From Gerris lacustris (taxonomy: Eukaryota > Arthropoda > Insecta > Hemiptera > Gerridae), in contig OX578282.1 of assembly GCA_951217055.1 (NCBI GenBank), positions 19,027,606 to 19,091,605 of the forward strand: a DNA stretch of 64,000 bases, read 5' to 3'. A program made the translations under genes and the position numbers. Under the pieces are notes generated by a model. That model worked only from the letters and a program-made list of their open reading frames with translations. It ran no database searches and was not told the DNA's origin. Positions 41,539-54,200 of this stretch are shown piece after piece. The first letter of the stretch is position 1. Each line of letters begins with the position of its first letter.

Positions 41539-42685
41539 ATTTAATCTAGTAATGCAAGATAATTCAATACGTATTTATTCTATTAATACAAGCTAATTCA
41601 ATATCACACCAATTAATAGTAATAAAGTGTAGTACACTAATCAACAAAATCAATGGACTATAAAATTATTTTTGTTTGTCAATTATTTAGTGGGTTTATG
41701 TAAGAAACCAAAAAGAATTAAGTGTTTACCGCAGCTATGCTTATATGAATTAAAATTAAAAATCAATGAATATAATTAGAGAAAACTTTATAAAATTGTT
41801 TCTTCATGATTAAATAAAAATCTATAATAATCTATTCGATTGATTATTCTTTTACTGTCAACTATATTTAATATTTTAATGAACTATATACCTACTTTCT
41901 AGATGAAAGGTGATCCCTAAAATTTCCTCATACGTTATTTTCAAGAACCTTTAACAGAGATCTTAATATTTAGGGTTAGTCTAAAATCTATATTTTCAAG
42001 ACCCGTCAAAATTTAAGGGACACAACCTAACACCCAACATTCATGTAAATTATTTGGCCATTATATATTTTAAGGAGTAAATTTATAAACAATTTTATAA
42101 TAATAATTTAAAATTGACAAAAGAAACTACAGAATAAAAGGATTAAAACAACCATATATAACTATTATCCAGCACTGATTTCTACTCCTATACTCATTCA
42201 ACAGTATTTCATGGATTTTTTTTTTTTTTTAAGAGATTAGAAATAATTATTAATGGAGTTAAAAGCATCCAAGATTAAAGGTAGTTAATGACTATTTATA
42301 ATTTTTATTACCTTTTTTGTTTTTTAGAAGAGACTTTGAATAAAAGGTTCGAATCATTATTCATATTATTATTTACATTAGAATAATGTAAATTTAGGAC
42401 AATAGGAAGAACTAACAATATAGTTAATTTTATGGAACTTTCGAGAATTGTATTTTAATTGTAATTATTTAATGTTTGTCACCTGACAATTACCCTATAA
42501 AGAAAATCTTTTATTTCTAGCCACTATAAGATTGATAGTGTTATGTATTAAAAATTATAGTTAGAAATAAGAATAGTTTCATAAAACTAAATTGAATTAA
42601 ATAAATAAAGAATAAATATATAGTTAATTTTAAAATACCAAGGATAATTGAAAAATATAAAATGATATTGTTTTTACAATAAATT

Positions 42686-44250
42686 TTTTTTAAAAGTTTT
42701 GAAGCTTTGGAAATCTTTCAAAGGTTTTTTCTTAAAAAGCTCTTCAACTTGCCAAACGCTGCGCCAAGTTATATTTTAAATCTTGAAACCGGTTTGGATC
42801 CGGTGTTTCTTCACACCCTTAAGCTGCATTTCGACTACTGCCTTTCCGTTTTTTCTCTATCTCCCCATCGTTTTCCCAGAATCACTGCTGAGGTAGTGGT
42901 TAAGACAAATAATTCATGGTTCAGATCGTGGAGACAACTAAGTCAACTATACAATCCCGACTACGAATTTTCCTTAACAAATATAAACCAGTGGAGACCT
43001 CAACTCAACTATATTCTTAATAAGATCAAAGAAAGCACTATAAGCAAATCGTTGGTTAAAGCTAAAGCATCGAATCGTTTTCTTTTATATAGAACTTTGA
43101 TGGAGGAGGAGGGCGATAAGTTTGTGTTAGGTAAACATTTCGGTCCTCATTCAGTGAGTGACTTAGGATTTTCTGATCTCCGTCTCCTTTTTAAACTCAG
43201 AGGTGAACTGCTGGGAGTGAAGTGTGTACCCTGGATGCAACAAGACGCCGAACTGGAGGAGTGTTCCATGTGCTCCCAAAGTGTGCGGGAGGACATGTTC
43301 CATGTGCTCACTACTTGCTCGGCCTACGCTGCTCTGAGAGAACAGTATCTAGGTGGTCCTACTATAGCTGGTTATACTGTCACTAATCTGTTGCTGAGGC
43401 ACCATCGTTGTGTTATTGATTTTGTTAGGAGAGTCCTATCTACTCGTCAGGAAACTGTTTCTTGATTAAAGCAAACCTATGCTCTGTATTTATTATCATT
43501 AATTTATTTTCTTTTCCAACCATCTTCCGTCTTCTTTAAAATAATCTTTTCCGTCAGTACTACAATGGATTTTGTTCTATCCGACCCAACCTTGACTTAA
43601 TAAACCCCAGTAAAACAAATGTAACCATAGAAAGGGAAACACGATATACATATTTTCAGAAAAAAATAAATAATAATAAAAATAAATAAATAAAGATATT
43701 TGCGGGGCTGCTCATGTACAGTATTAATGAAAATAATAAATTATGGGTGTCTACTATTATTACTACTATTTATTTTTCTTTTAATAAGCACCTAATTAAA
43801 AATGTACTAGTGTGTAGTCCGCTAAATTGTACTAGCTTACTAAATCCCCATTAATATTTATTATATCATTTTTTCGTATTTTATACTAATTTACTGATTA
43901 AATTTATCTAAAAATAAAATGATGTGATTTAAATTCCAATTATTTGTAATTTAATAATTAAGTTTGTATTGTTAGTTTGCTTATTTATTTTATGCATGCG
44001 TGTATTCATGGATGTGTATTTATGTATGTGTGTATTTGTGCGGGTATGTATGTGTATATATATATATATATACATTATATGTATAGGTTGTCTCATTTCC
44101 TTTTATTATTATTATTATTGTATTACGTCACTAAAATTTTTATGTGGTAGATTTCGGCAGACGGCCAAAGCCATGCTATTTAAATACTGTTATAAAATTT
44201 ATGTTAAAATGTATTTATTTAAATAAAGTATTTTTTGAATTGAATTGAAT
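42686..44250 (+). mobile_element. 5'-truncated non-LTR retrotransposon (LINE)
   Basis: The insert carries the 3' end of an ORF2-like frame (42707-43465) and a 3' UTR ending in a TGAAT/TTGAA tandem tail. It is flanked by a perfect 10-bp target-site duplication, ACAATAAATT, at 42676-42685 and 44251-44260. No reverse-transcriptase catalytic motif remains, as expected for 5' truncation during target-primed insertion. The intact duplication suggests a fairly recent insertion. Confidence 0.88.
42707..43465 (+). pseudogene. C-terminal fragment of a LINE ORF2 (post-RT region with C2HC knuckle)
   Basis: An open frame of 252 codons lying inside the truncated LINE. It begins with a sequence like the segment after the RT thumb in Jockey/I/R1-type elements (FLKKLFNLPNAAPSYILNLE) and ends with a C-x2-C-x9-H-x4-C knuckle (CSMC...HVLTTC). 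The reverse transcriptase and endonuclease domains are missing, so it cannot mobilise itself. Clade assignment is uncertain. Confidence 0.8.
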
Positions 44251-44330
44251 ACAATAAATTAATTACTTAGTATGAAAAATTAATTTATAATACTATTTTT
44301 AAATTATATACATACATAGGAAGTAGTTTA

Positions 44331-44470
44331 TAACAACCTACAGCTTATAACAAAATAAATATTTTGCCCCTTGATCCATTGTATATTAGGAGCAACATAG
44401 GTTAAAACAACCTACTGCTTATAACAAAATAAATATTTTGCCCCTTGATCCGTGGTATAATGGAAACAAC
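44331..44470. repeat. Two tandem copies of a roughly 72-bp unit
   Basis: GCTTATAACAAAATAAATAT plus TTTGCCCCTTGATCC occurs twice (about 44343 and 44413), each preceded by AACAACCTAC. Nothing coding. Confidence 0.75.
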
Positions 44471-45186
44471 ATCGATTATAACAACGATTTCTTGTGCATT
44501 TGAAAAAGGTAAAATCAATCAAATAAAAAACCTTATTAACTTAAAGGCGAATGGTCTAACCAAATAAGAGAAAATTAACTATTTATGCTATCAACTATTT
44601 AGGTTCCACCTCCGATATTACATATTACTCAACTACTGGAATACTTTTACAGATGCTGATAACAAAATATCACATTAACATAATAATTTCTCTATCTCTA
44701 TCAATATGTGCGTTTAAGTTATTTTTTTACTAATACCTATGTACTTTAAATCTGTTTGGATACTGTTAATCCTATTGTAAAGATAATAAATGATAACATA
44801 TAAATTAGGGAAGAGAAAAAAATCCATAAGTATATCGCAGCTTAATTCTCGTACCTACAGAAATGTTTGCCCAGTGTTAAAGATACATATACCCAAACAT
44901 TCTCAGATATGATTTGTATAGACATTGAGAAAATTTATGTATACATGATGTGAACCAGTTTGTTCAAAAACATCTACATCCTTTTTTAATACCATCACAT
45001 ATCTATTATTATAGATATTTTCGTTGTCAGATTATCAGCTTTAACATTTTAGGTTTGATGAAATAAATCTTCTTTCCAGTACTAAGCCTACACTATTTAT
45101 TAGCAGAAATTACCAGTAACAATTATTATATAATGATTATATACAACTTTACTATGACAATAAACTCTATTAATTTTTTGTCCAAG

Positions 45187-45298
45187 AACAAATTATTAGA
45201 ATTAGTTTAGAAAAAAGACATGGATGTTAAATGAGGGTGTTAAAGCACCCTCACTCCCCATCCATGTCTTTTTTCTAAACTAATTCTAATAATTTGTT
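45187..45298. repeat. Hairpin with 40-bp perfect arms
   Basis: Left arm AACAAATTATTAGAATTAGT plus TTAGAAAAAAGACATGGATG is exactly complementary to the right arm ending at 45298. The 32-bp loop holds a second stem (GAGGGTG / CACCCTC). It could be a MITE or a transcribed hairpin RNA precursor; nothing in the sequence decides. Confidence 0.85.
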
Positions 45299-45799
45299 AA
45301 TATTTTTTTACCAGAAAGTCAATGAAATAAATAAAAAAACAATTGTATTTAATAATTATCTTATTAAACGTAAAGCATTACAAAAATATAAGGGAATGTG
45401 CAGGCTCTTCCATAGTTGTAGTCATCAACAATCAAAGAAAAAAAAAGCTAAGTTATTATCAACATGTATAATGTATAGAAGATAGAATTTAGTGTAATTT
45501 TCTATAAAACATGAGGATACATTTTTTTGATACACCAAACCATCAGCCATTTATCAAGAAGCTGGCTTTGTTTCATAGCATAAGCCTATCGACTGATTCT
45601 TATATATATATATATAAAAAAAAAAAAAATAAAAAAAAAAAATAATAGGATGCCTTAAGGGACGGACAGCAAATCCCTAATTTTACATTTCATCTTCACC
45701 GGTAGAACTAGATTTATTTGGCTTTATTTTATAGGGATGTAGAGCAAGATCTTTAGTAAAAAATTTTAAATTTCATTTCTAAGCTTTAATATAGAGGCC

Positions 45800-45885
45800 C
45801 GTGGTTCAAGTCCCGGCGCTGGAGTCTATTTTTCTCTGTCTGTCTCGCTTTGTTAATAATAATTATAATTTGGATTAAAATAAAT
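45800..45885 (+). mobile_element. SINE-C fragment
   Basis: AGGCCCGTGGTTCAAGTCCC then GGCGCTGGAGTCTATTTTTC and TAATAATTATAATTTG match the B-box half of the 57.7-kb and 58.1-kb copies. No A box. Confidence 0.6.
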
Positions 45886-46986
45886 TTTTTTATTAAGGTA
45901 GTTAAATTTATTTTTTCTTCCAAGCTTACTGAAGGTAACAGAAGCTATGTGGTCGTTCCGAAGAGCAAAAATTTTGGTTATTAGTATTTTGGTCTCCGAA
46001 TTCAAAAATTCCATGACAGAAATCTGTTTCAGACATCAGGGAACATTTTTGGTTCCATGTCTGTCTGTGGCTCAATTTTTGCGAACCGATGTATCTTAAA
46101 AACTACTCATCGGATTTTATTGAAATTTTGATGGTAGGCCCATAATGAGCCCATTGTTGGTCCCATATAAGTTTCAACCCTCTATGCCTATTTGTTTCTC
46201 TTCCACATGTGCACAAACATACATTTATTTACACCTTATCAAAAGCACTTATCTGATTTTTATGAAATTTAGATGGTTTGTTGAAAGTAGCCTGCAGATG
46301 GCTCCAGAGTAATTTCAACTGTCTGCCCTCCTTAAATTTTGCTAAGTTGATACTTTAATTAATATAAAAAATCAAAACAATTTTGACAGTTTTAAAAAAT
46401 GGGGGAAAATTAAATAAATTTGACAATAATAGGTTTTAATAGTATAAACATGAGGAAGCTATGTGCCATGATTGTGGGAATAACGATTGTGAAAATTTAG
46501 AAAAATATAAGGAATATGTGTCACAAATTCTTTAACAATGACTATGTTTTAGGTAACCTAGCAATACTATTTTTCTAAACCTTTGATTTGGTATGACAGC
46601 ATTTGTACATCCTCACTCTGGTACAAAGGCTTCCGTTAAAAGTAATTCATAACCACCTAGGTTTTCCTGGACCCATCTCGAAAGATGTGATGTGCGCCCC
46701 CAACAAAGCAACTTCAATTTCAATTTCAATTTGAGCAAGTTCAATTTGATGACCTACTCAACCCTGAAGAAACTTCTACATGTGGTATGGATGGATGCAT
46801 AAAATTCAATCCAGTCTCTAAACCATAACATGAGTTAAGAAGTTGTACAGCAAAATTTTTCATAATTTTTTTTTATCATAAATAAAACATTTTTTATAAG
46901 TAGTGGGATGCTTTTTCGTGCTGGGACGTGGCAGGGTGAAAAGAGTAGATGAAGTTATTATTTTTATTTTTTTTTATAAATTGACA

Positions 46987-47373
46987 GTTTTATCTCTAGA
47001 GGGGCATCATCAGGCCTGTAATCAAGGTATTTTTAGCAGATTATTTGGTGCCCCTCTGAAACCAGCACCCTGAGTAAATGCCCACTCTGCCCTTTGGTAG
47101 ATCAGGGCCTGTACATATAACAGGTAATTTATTTGGTCTGTAAATAATTACAATTGACTTTTATAATAAACACTAAGTAGGGTATGAGTGAGAAGTTAGA
47201 TTTTCTATTTAACTAAGTCAGTAGGTATTTGTATGTAGTATGTAGGAGTGTAATTGCTGCTTGATCAGGAAATATAAATATATAAAACTGGTAATTGTTA
47301 ATAGATAATAATGTTAAAATACCTTGAATAGGCATGATGATGCCCTACTAGGGATGTAACATAGCCGATAAAA
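46987..47373. mobile_element. Head-to-head Penelope-like terminal motifs
   Basis: Minus-strand copy 47014-46987 reads CCTGATGATGCCCCTCTAGA then GATAAAAC. Plus-strand copy 47332-47373 reads GCATGATGATGCCCTACTAG then GGATGTAACATAGCCGATAAA. Both are preceded by the shared word AAGGTATTTT / AAAATACCTT, so the two form an inverted pair. Confidence 0.55.
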
Positions 47374-47869
47374 AAAAAAAAATAATATGAATAATTTCAG
47401 CTACTTTTTTTCACCCCTTCATGAAAAAGCATGAATAAAACAGTTTTAAGTTAATTGAAGGGTAAAAATAAAATAAAAACAAAAGAATATCCGTTAAGTA
47501 GTCATGGTTATGATATTATTATATTTATAACTTTTTATTTTTTGTTTTATTTAATTTTTTTATTTTATACATAATTTATTCATTTTTTCCCCCAAAACTT
47601 ATAAATTTTCGATTCCAATAAACTTAAACTCTATGTTGTTTTTATCTTTTCAAAATATTCTACTGAATTACAAATTTTATTTCAACATTTCATTTTTTTC
47701 TCCTTTTTTTTTTTAATTATACAGTCTTAAAACCTTAGTTTTCTTTTAATATATAAATAAAATGTCTACACTTTTAAATGCGTAAAACATTTTGTTTTGA
47801 AAAAATTAATTAAACACTAGAATAAACTTTATTCCTTCTTTAAAAAGCACTAGATTTGTAAATAAATAA

Positions 47870-47900
<31 letters not shown>

Positions 47901-48215
47901 AACAGTAAAGCAATAGTGTTTTTGTTGTATGATTTTTTTTTCTGCAATGATACCAAAAAAATCTTTATCTGTTTAGTTTTTTCTGTATTTTAAAACAGAA
48001 ATCAAACTTAAAATTTTGAGCAATAATATAAATATATCAACTTTTTACAGCTTCTTTAATTTTGTTTCATTTGAAATTTGGATTGATGTTTCTTTACATG
48101 GTTTAATAATAATAATAAGAATAGTTATAAATATATGTATATATAAAATAATAATTCTAGATAAATATACAGTAATTAGTAGCTGATCGGAGACGGCAGA
48201 GTTTGTAGTACGCAG

Positions 48216-51200
48216 TTAGGAAGACTCGTCCATTAGAATTCGCCTGTAAAACAGGAGGTACGCTTGTGATTGGAGAACACGGCTTTCAGACACTTCATGT
48301 ACATACGAGTCACTTATACAAAACCATCGGCATGATTTTTCTTCATCCTCAACCTAAAATTAAACAAAATATTCAATATTAGTTAAAAATTCTCAGTTTA
48401 ATTATAATAAATATTGATTTACATTACACTATTTGGTCAGTAAAGGACAGATGAAACATAGTAAACAAGTTAGGAGTGAAGAGTCTAAACTACATTGAGT
48501 TAAATATATATTCCGTATTGCTTCGAATATAAGACACTTTTTGGAACGAAGTTCCTTATGACACGTTCTGGAGCCCGGGAGTGAATCCGAAAAAAACGAC
48601 CAAAATCACCGTCACGCAAAATCCATCACAAAATCTACAGATGACGATAACTTGAGTAAACGATCACCGAGTTAGATGAAATTTGGTACACATGTTCATT
48701 TTACCAATGCCCAGGCTGAGCTCGTCGAAAAACGTTATCAGCCCAAGCGTTCACACGCAACACTCGCGTAAACGTAAGCTTCAAAAGACGGGAAAAAGTG
48801 TTATTAAGGAAGCCTGTTACTTGACTTGTTTTGATATGTCAAAAATTTCATTTTGTTTTGTAAATAAATAAAATATAATCATGTCAAATTTCACCCTGAT
48901 AAAAGCAGAAGCTGTAGAGTAGGGAAGAGATATATTTTATAATATTTTAAATTAATTGGCTGGGAAGGGAAAAAACAGTCCTATTTCAATCCAAACTCCT
49001 TTAACAAACATACTCTTTCACTATAAACTCATCATGATCAACTTTTTTCTTATATTCAATATATATTTATAGTAAGACGCTTGCTTTAATTATACAAATA
49101 ATGATTTTCTTTTAATTTTGCCTTAACTCTGCTAGGTACAAACAGTTCGTTACTTTTAATTTTGTCTCTTTTCTTACTCCTCCATGTATAAGTAGTTAGC
49201 AATGTATACGTACTTAGCACTGTGATGTTATAATTTATATTTAATGAAAAATGTAAGGAACTTCGTTCCTACCGGGTGTCCCGCGACACCACACGTATTT
49301 TTTTTCTGTTCGGGGGCGTCTTATATTCAAGGTGCGTCTTATAATCGATGTATTCACCATTTTTTATTTTGATGTGACCACCATTTTCAATTAAACAACG
49401 TCTAAACCTTCTTCGAAAGCTCTGTGTTGCACTACTAATCTCTTCATCTTTCTGCTCTATTTGCTCAAATGCAGCAATAATCCTATCCATTAGCTCGCAG
49501 ATTAAAATAGCATTTCCTTCTGTAAGCAATGTTGCGTGATCTAACATCTAACAATCTTTATTCTACGAACTTCTCCTTCAAAAATAGTTAAGATCATGTT
49601 TTTAAAGTTTTATTTCCAATTCTCTGAATTTTGCCAAGATATTATTGTCGGCCTCCTTTTACATTGATATAATTTTCAGGAATTTCACCGAGTTCAATTT
49701 CCGATGAGATGTTTGGTAGAGGGGGTTCCGTTGTACCTAGGAATTTTTTGTTAGTTGAGTTCTCTTTCTATTCCTCGTCTGTTGTCTTCTAGGTTTATTT
49801 AAACTTCGCGATGTAGGGAAAAGGAAGAAGGGTTTGTTATGCAGCTGGTGATAAATGAAAAGTGATTCAATTTGCGAAACAGTACGGTAATCGAGCCACG
49901 GAAAAAAAGTTTAGTATTAGTGAATGTAATGTGCGACGTTGGATTAATGAAAAGCATAAACTCTTTAAATGCTTCAAATCAAGGAAAGCCTTCCTCATAC
50001 AAGTTATAACTTCAAATTTTTAAGTTTAAGGTAGTATTCATACTACGGAAAGATTAAATTTTACTTTAAATCAATTTATAATTATCAATAACTACGGGAG
50101 ACGACATACAGAGAAAAATAGACCCCTGCACCGGGACTTGAACCACGCGCCTCCTATTAATCCGTTACAGGCGCTCTTACCACCTAATTATAAGCGTAAA
50201 TTCTCGGTCTAGTTCTATTGCCGTGAATATTTGGCTTGCTAGACTTGTAGAAAAGATTGAAAGCTTGGATTCGGGGATTTTGTATCGGTAACGACAGAGA
50301 AAAATCATCCTCCCATATAGCTCAGTTGGCAAGAGCACCTGTAACGGATTAACAAGTTATATCTTAAAATGATATTGGATATTAGACTATTACAAGTATA
50401 TAACAATTAGATTTCTCTGATCACTCTTCAAAATCTAACCTTGACACTTCGCTGCAGACGCCAGGCCTTAAATCTAAATAAAGATTTAATATTCCAACAA
50501 TAGCCAAGGGACTATAAATTTGACGCCTAAACAAGTTGGTAAAAGAGAGAAGGAAAGATGTTTCCTTTGAAACCGTCTTATATTCGGAGCATTATTTTTT
50601 TCCCAGATTTTTAGTTCAAAAATCGGAGTGCGTCTTATATTCATGGCAATACGGTATGTATTTATTCAGTAGTCATAACTGGAGAAATCAATTTTAGCTC
50701 TAAATTTATTATAAATTTGGTGGAAATTCATTCTTTCCCTACTTATAGCTTATATCAACTCAAGCACAAATGATCATGTATATTGATAATCAACATTAGA
50801 TACTTACTTTAATATAAGCGACGTAGTGACCTCCATTAAGGTTTCCACTATGTTCTACGACACCATAGAGGCTGTACATGATTTTACCATCTTCTTCCCT
50901 ATCCACCTCCTGGAAATTATGATAATTAATTTATTACTCATATCTTTTTTTCTGAGAAGAAATAAATAACTAAAGGAAAAAATTACAAATTGAATAGTAA
51001 ATAATGAAAAAAGTGAGTCAGGTTTTACCTGTAAGCAAAATGGTGAAAGATCTAGGTAAAGTGGGAAGAAAACATGTTTCGACAGCTTCTTGAAAGAATA
51101 CATCTGTACTTGAAAACGCTTCAAATGAAGTATGAGGACTTGAGGAGCTTCTTTGATAAGAAGCTGTTTTGATGCAATAGTATTAACAGTTTTCCCTTCT

Positions 51201-54200
51201 TTATTACCTGAAAGTTACACAGACATGAATATTTTTTTTTCTTTCCTCAATAGTTATATATTAAATTAGTATGTTTAAAAATAAATAAGAAAAATTAAAT
51301 ACCTTTATTGTGTCTTTGAGTACATGTCAAACAACCGACTCTGTTAGCTCCAGACATAATTTCAAGGGCAGTAAACTGAGACAGACAAGACTGGACGGAA
51401 CAGTCAGATTCAGACTCATTTCTAGACATGGCTTCCCTGTCACTAAACCTCTTCCTGTATTTAACCGATTCTCCTTCTTCTTTTTTCTCAACTTTTTTAT
51501 TGTTGGCTTCCTTGAATATCGGAGAGAGATCAATGGATTCTTTATCCTCATCTGAATAATTCTTATCCTTTTGTCTTTCAGTCCTGTCGTCGACTGGGCC
51601 GATTTTGGGACAGTACGAATTTGTAGCCTCTTTCTCTTTGTTTTCATTGTCTCTCGAAGAGGTACCCTTCCGATCGTAAAGTGAGTTTATGTGGAAGCCA
51701 TTGCTTGTATCATCAGTTGCAGAAGCCGGTGTGTTATGGCCTTGTTCGGTTTTAATTAATTCACTTGTAGATTTTACCGTATGATTTTCTTCACTGTCTT
51801 TATTGTCTAGAGCGTTACTCAAACTATTTTCAGATTCAGGAGTGATGTTTGATAAATTTTGCCTAATTTCGGTTTTATTTTGACTGTCCAGTGCAGGGTC
51901 AAAACTATCCGGATTTTTATCTGCTACAGGACAATTCTCATTATTAAAAGGATTAAACCTAGATATTTCTTGTGTTGCATTATCCACAATGTTACTACTA
52001 AGTCTGTTACAGTCACCACCACCAGTAGGACTGTTGTCCTTATCCCAGTCACTCTCCTCTTTATAATTAGCGACAATAAAACCTCTAGAATCGGTAACTA
52101 CATTTCTTTCGCATATTTCAAGGTCCTCTTGACTGATGTGTACTTGGGCTAGCATAGTTTCCACTACTTTACTCATAAGACTGACTTGATCACAGACAGA
52201 AGTTTCTTGGCCGACAGATTCACTAGATTTTACCTTGTCAGATTCCTCGATTATTGGGTTTAGTTGAGAGTCCTTCTTAGGTTGGGGAGAGCAAGGTGAA
52301 AGACCATTTCTAGGGGCGTAGTTTCTCCAACTCTCTCCACCATCCATCACCTTGAACAATTAAATAAGGTACATATAGCTAAAAAAAATAAAATAAAAAC
52401 AAAGTTTATCTAACTCTAAATTGTTTGACTCTCAAAATAAATGACTTTCTCAGATGATCTCCATAATTTTTCTAATTTAGATTTATAAAAAAAAGTTTCC
52501 AAATTATTTTTTCATAAGATTAATTATATTCATAATTAATTACCATGAGAGGACTTGGAATATAAGTAGTGTCACTATGGGGTATCCAAGTTGGAGTTAA
52601 AGATCCACCGGCTCTAACCCAACTTTCCTCAGGTTTGCGTCTAAATCGAAGGAAGGGTATGTACTGTGGTTGAGGGTTCAAGCTAGAAGGTGGTGGGCCA
52701 CTACTACCACCAACTGTAACCAGACCTTCACACACTGCTATTCGAGTATTATTTGACTCACCATCCTCTTTCACCTGAAATAGTAATTACTGGATTTATA
52801 GCTAAACTAAATAAACTCATTCAAACATAACAAGTAGATTTTAGATTTTTTAATGTCAAACTGCGCAATAACACTTATGCTAGATAGGCTAATGTTTCAC
52901 TTTATACATAAGAAATAGAAAATTATTGGTGAATTTAACAACTTACATGAGTGGTGGGACTAGTCCTAGCAGAATCATCTCCGCCTGAGAGAGATGAACT
53001 CTCAGAGTGAATTTTTTCACTGCTATATCCACTCTCATGAGGTTTCTCTTCTTCATTGTCTTCTACGTCAGCTTCACTTTCTCCTAGAAGAACACAATGA
53101 TATAATGACTCAATAATGACCAAGGAAGGTTACCAAAGTATTTCCCACCAAATTGTAATCAGAGGATATAAAAAATCCTCTGAGGAAGGATTTGAATGCA
53201 AAACAGCGTAATCTATTTTTGTAATAATTATCTTTTTTCAAGCAAGGGCCTTCATAAAATGATTTCTTATCAATTGCAATTAAACCATTTTATTAAGAGA
53301 TGCTCTATACCTAGCCAAAGGTAGGTAAGTATTCGACCCCCCCCCCCCAAAAAAAAACTTAAACAATTAACAATTAAAATAAAATAATAATACTCGTGCT
53401 AAATTACGGATAAAATAATAGCAGCACTTAAAAATAATAAAAAAATAAAAGAAAGTAAATCAGGATGTTTCAGTTTTAGATGTTTATAAATTGTAAATAA
53501 TAGGTAGGTTTAAAGTCAGGTTACCTCAAGCTCACATTGTGATAGTTGTTTTAAGTGTTAGTTCTTAATTATTGTTATTTTTATATGAAAACTAACAAAA
53601 ACTAACTCACGTCAATAAAGAGGAATCTAATTTTTTAAATAGATGAATATGACGTTTTATTAAATAATGTAACCAAACCTTTGTACACCGGTAGGTTGTT
53701 TTTAGTAATAATTTCTATTTGGCCTATAATTTCTGAATTAGTTTGTATGTTTACCTAACAGAATTTATAGTATATTACCTAACAGAATTGTAATTTTATG
53801 AAGTTGCAATGATGTTTCAGGCATGTCTATGCCTCGGAGTGACTAAGATTTAGTACACATCTTGTTATTAACCCTTAACGACCCACTTTGCACTCTAACC
53901 CTAAATATACAATTTATCGAGGGAGATGAATTTTTAGTCTCCTGCTGAAAGTCCTAGAAACTTAACTGTGCAGTGCTTACTAAAAACACATTGACATTTA
54001 ACAGAGTGGGAACTTCTTTAGATTGTTACTCCCTCCCCCATGTTTTTTTTAAGAATATAAATGACTTTGACTAAATAACTATTAAGACAAAGAGATGTTT
54101 AGTCCAATGTATTTTGGGACAAAGGAATACCACACTTCTGTTTTATAAGGAGAGAAACAATCTAAAGAAGTGCCTAAAAGGGCCTTTTCCCTCCCTCTAT

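Larger units (their letters stand above)
40851..48215. other. Intergenic region upstream of P4HA and downstream of USP
   Basis: Outside the duplication, LINE, hairpin and Penelope-like motifs listed separately, this is AT-rich sequence with low-complexity runs (for example poly-A at 47873-47895). A block at about 46040-46330 (ACTACTCATCGGATTTTATT) looks like an old dispersed repeat. No gene seen. Confidence 0.5.
48513..50654 (+). mobile_element. Pogo/Tigger-like DNA transposon remnant in the last USP intron
   Basis: Terminal repeats CCGTATTGCTTCGAATATAA at the left, and the reverse complement of TTATATTCATGGCAATACGG at the right. GTCTTATATTC recurs internally near 49315 and 50577, so the element may be composite. 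It contains a helix-turn-helix transposase fragment (49817-50023), a family R fragment and a tRNA-like SINE. It spans nearly all of the intron 48354-50807. Confidence 0.65.

Noticed and set aside
49269..49547. 92-codon minus-strand frame with a His/Glu/Arg-rich product
   Set aside because: It lies inside the pogo-like element, is not in phase with the USP exons, and shows no family motif I can name. It may be decayed transposon coding sequence, but I cannot support a call.
51310..52152. Plus-strand and shifted minus-strand frames over the large USP exon
   Set aside because: They overlap the long coding exon in other frames and carry no family signal.
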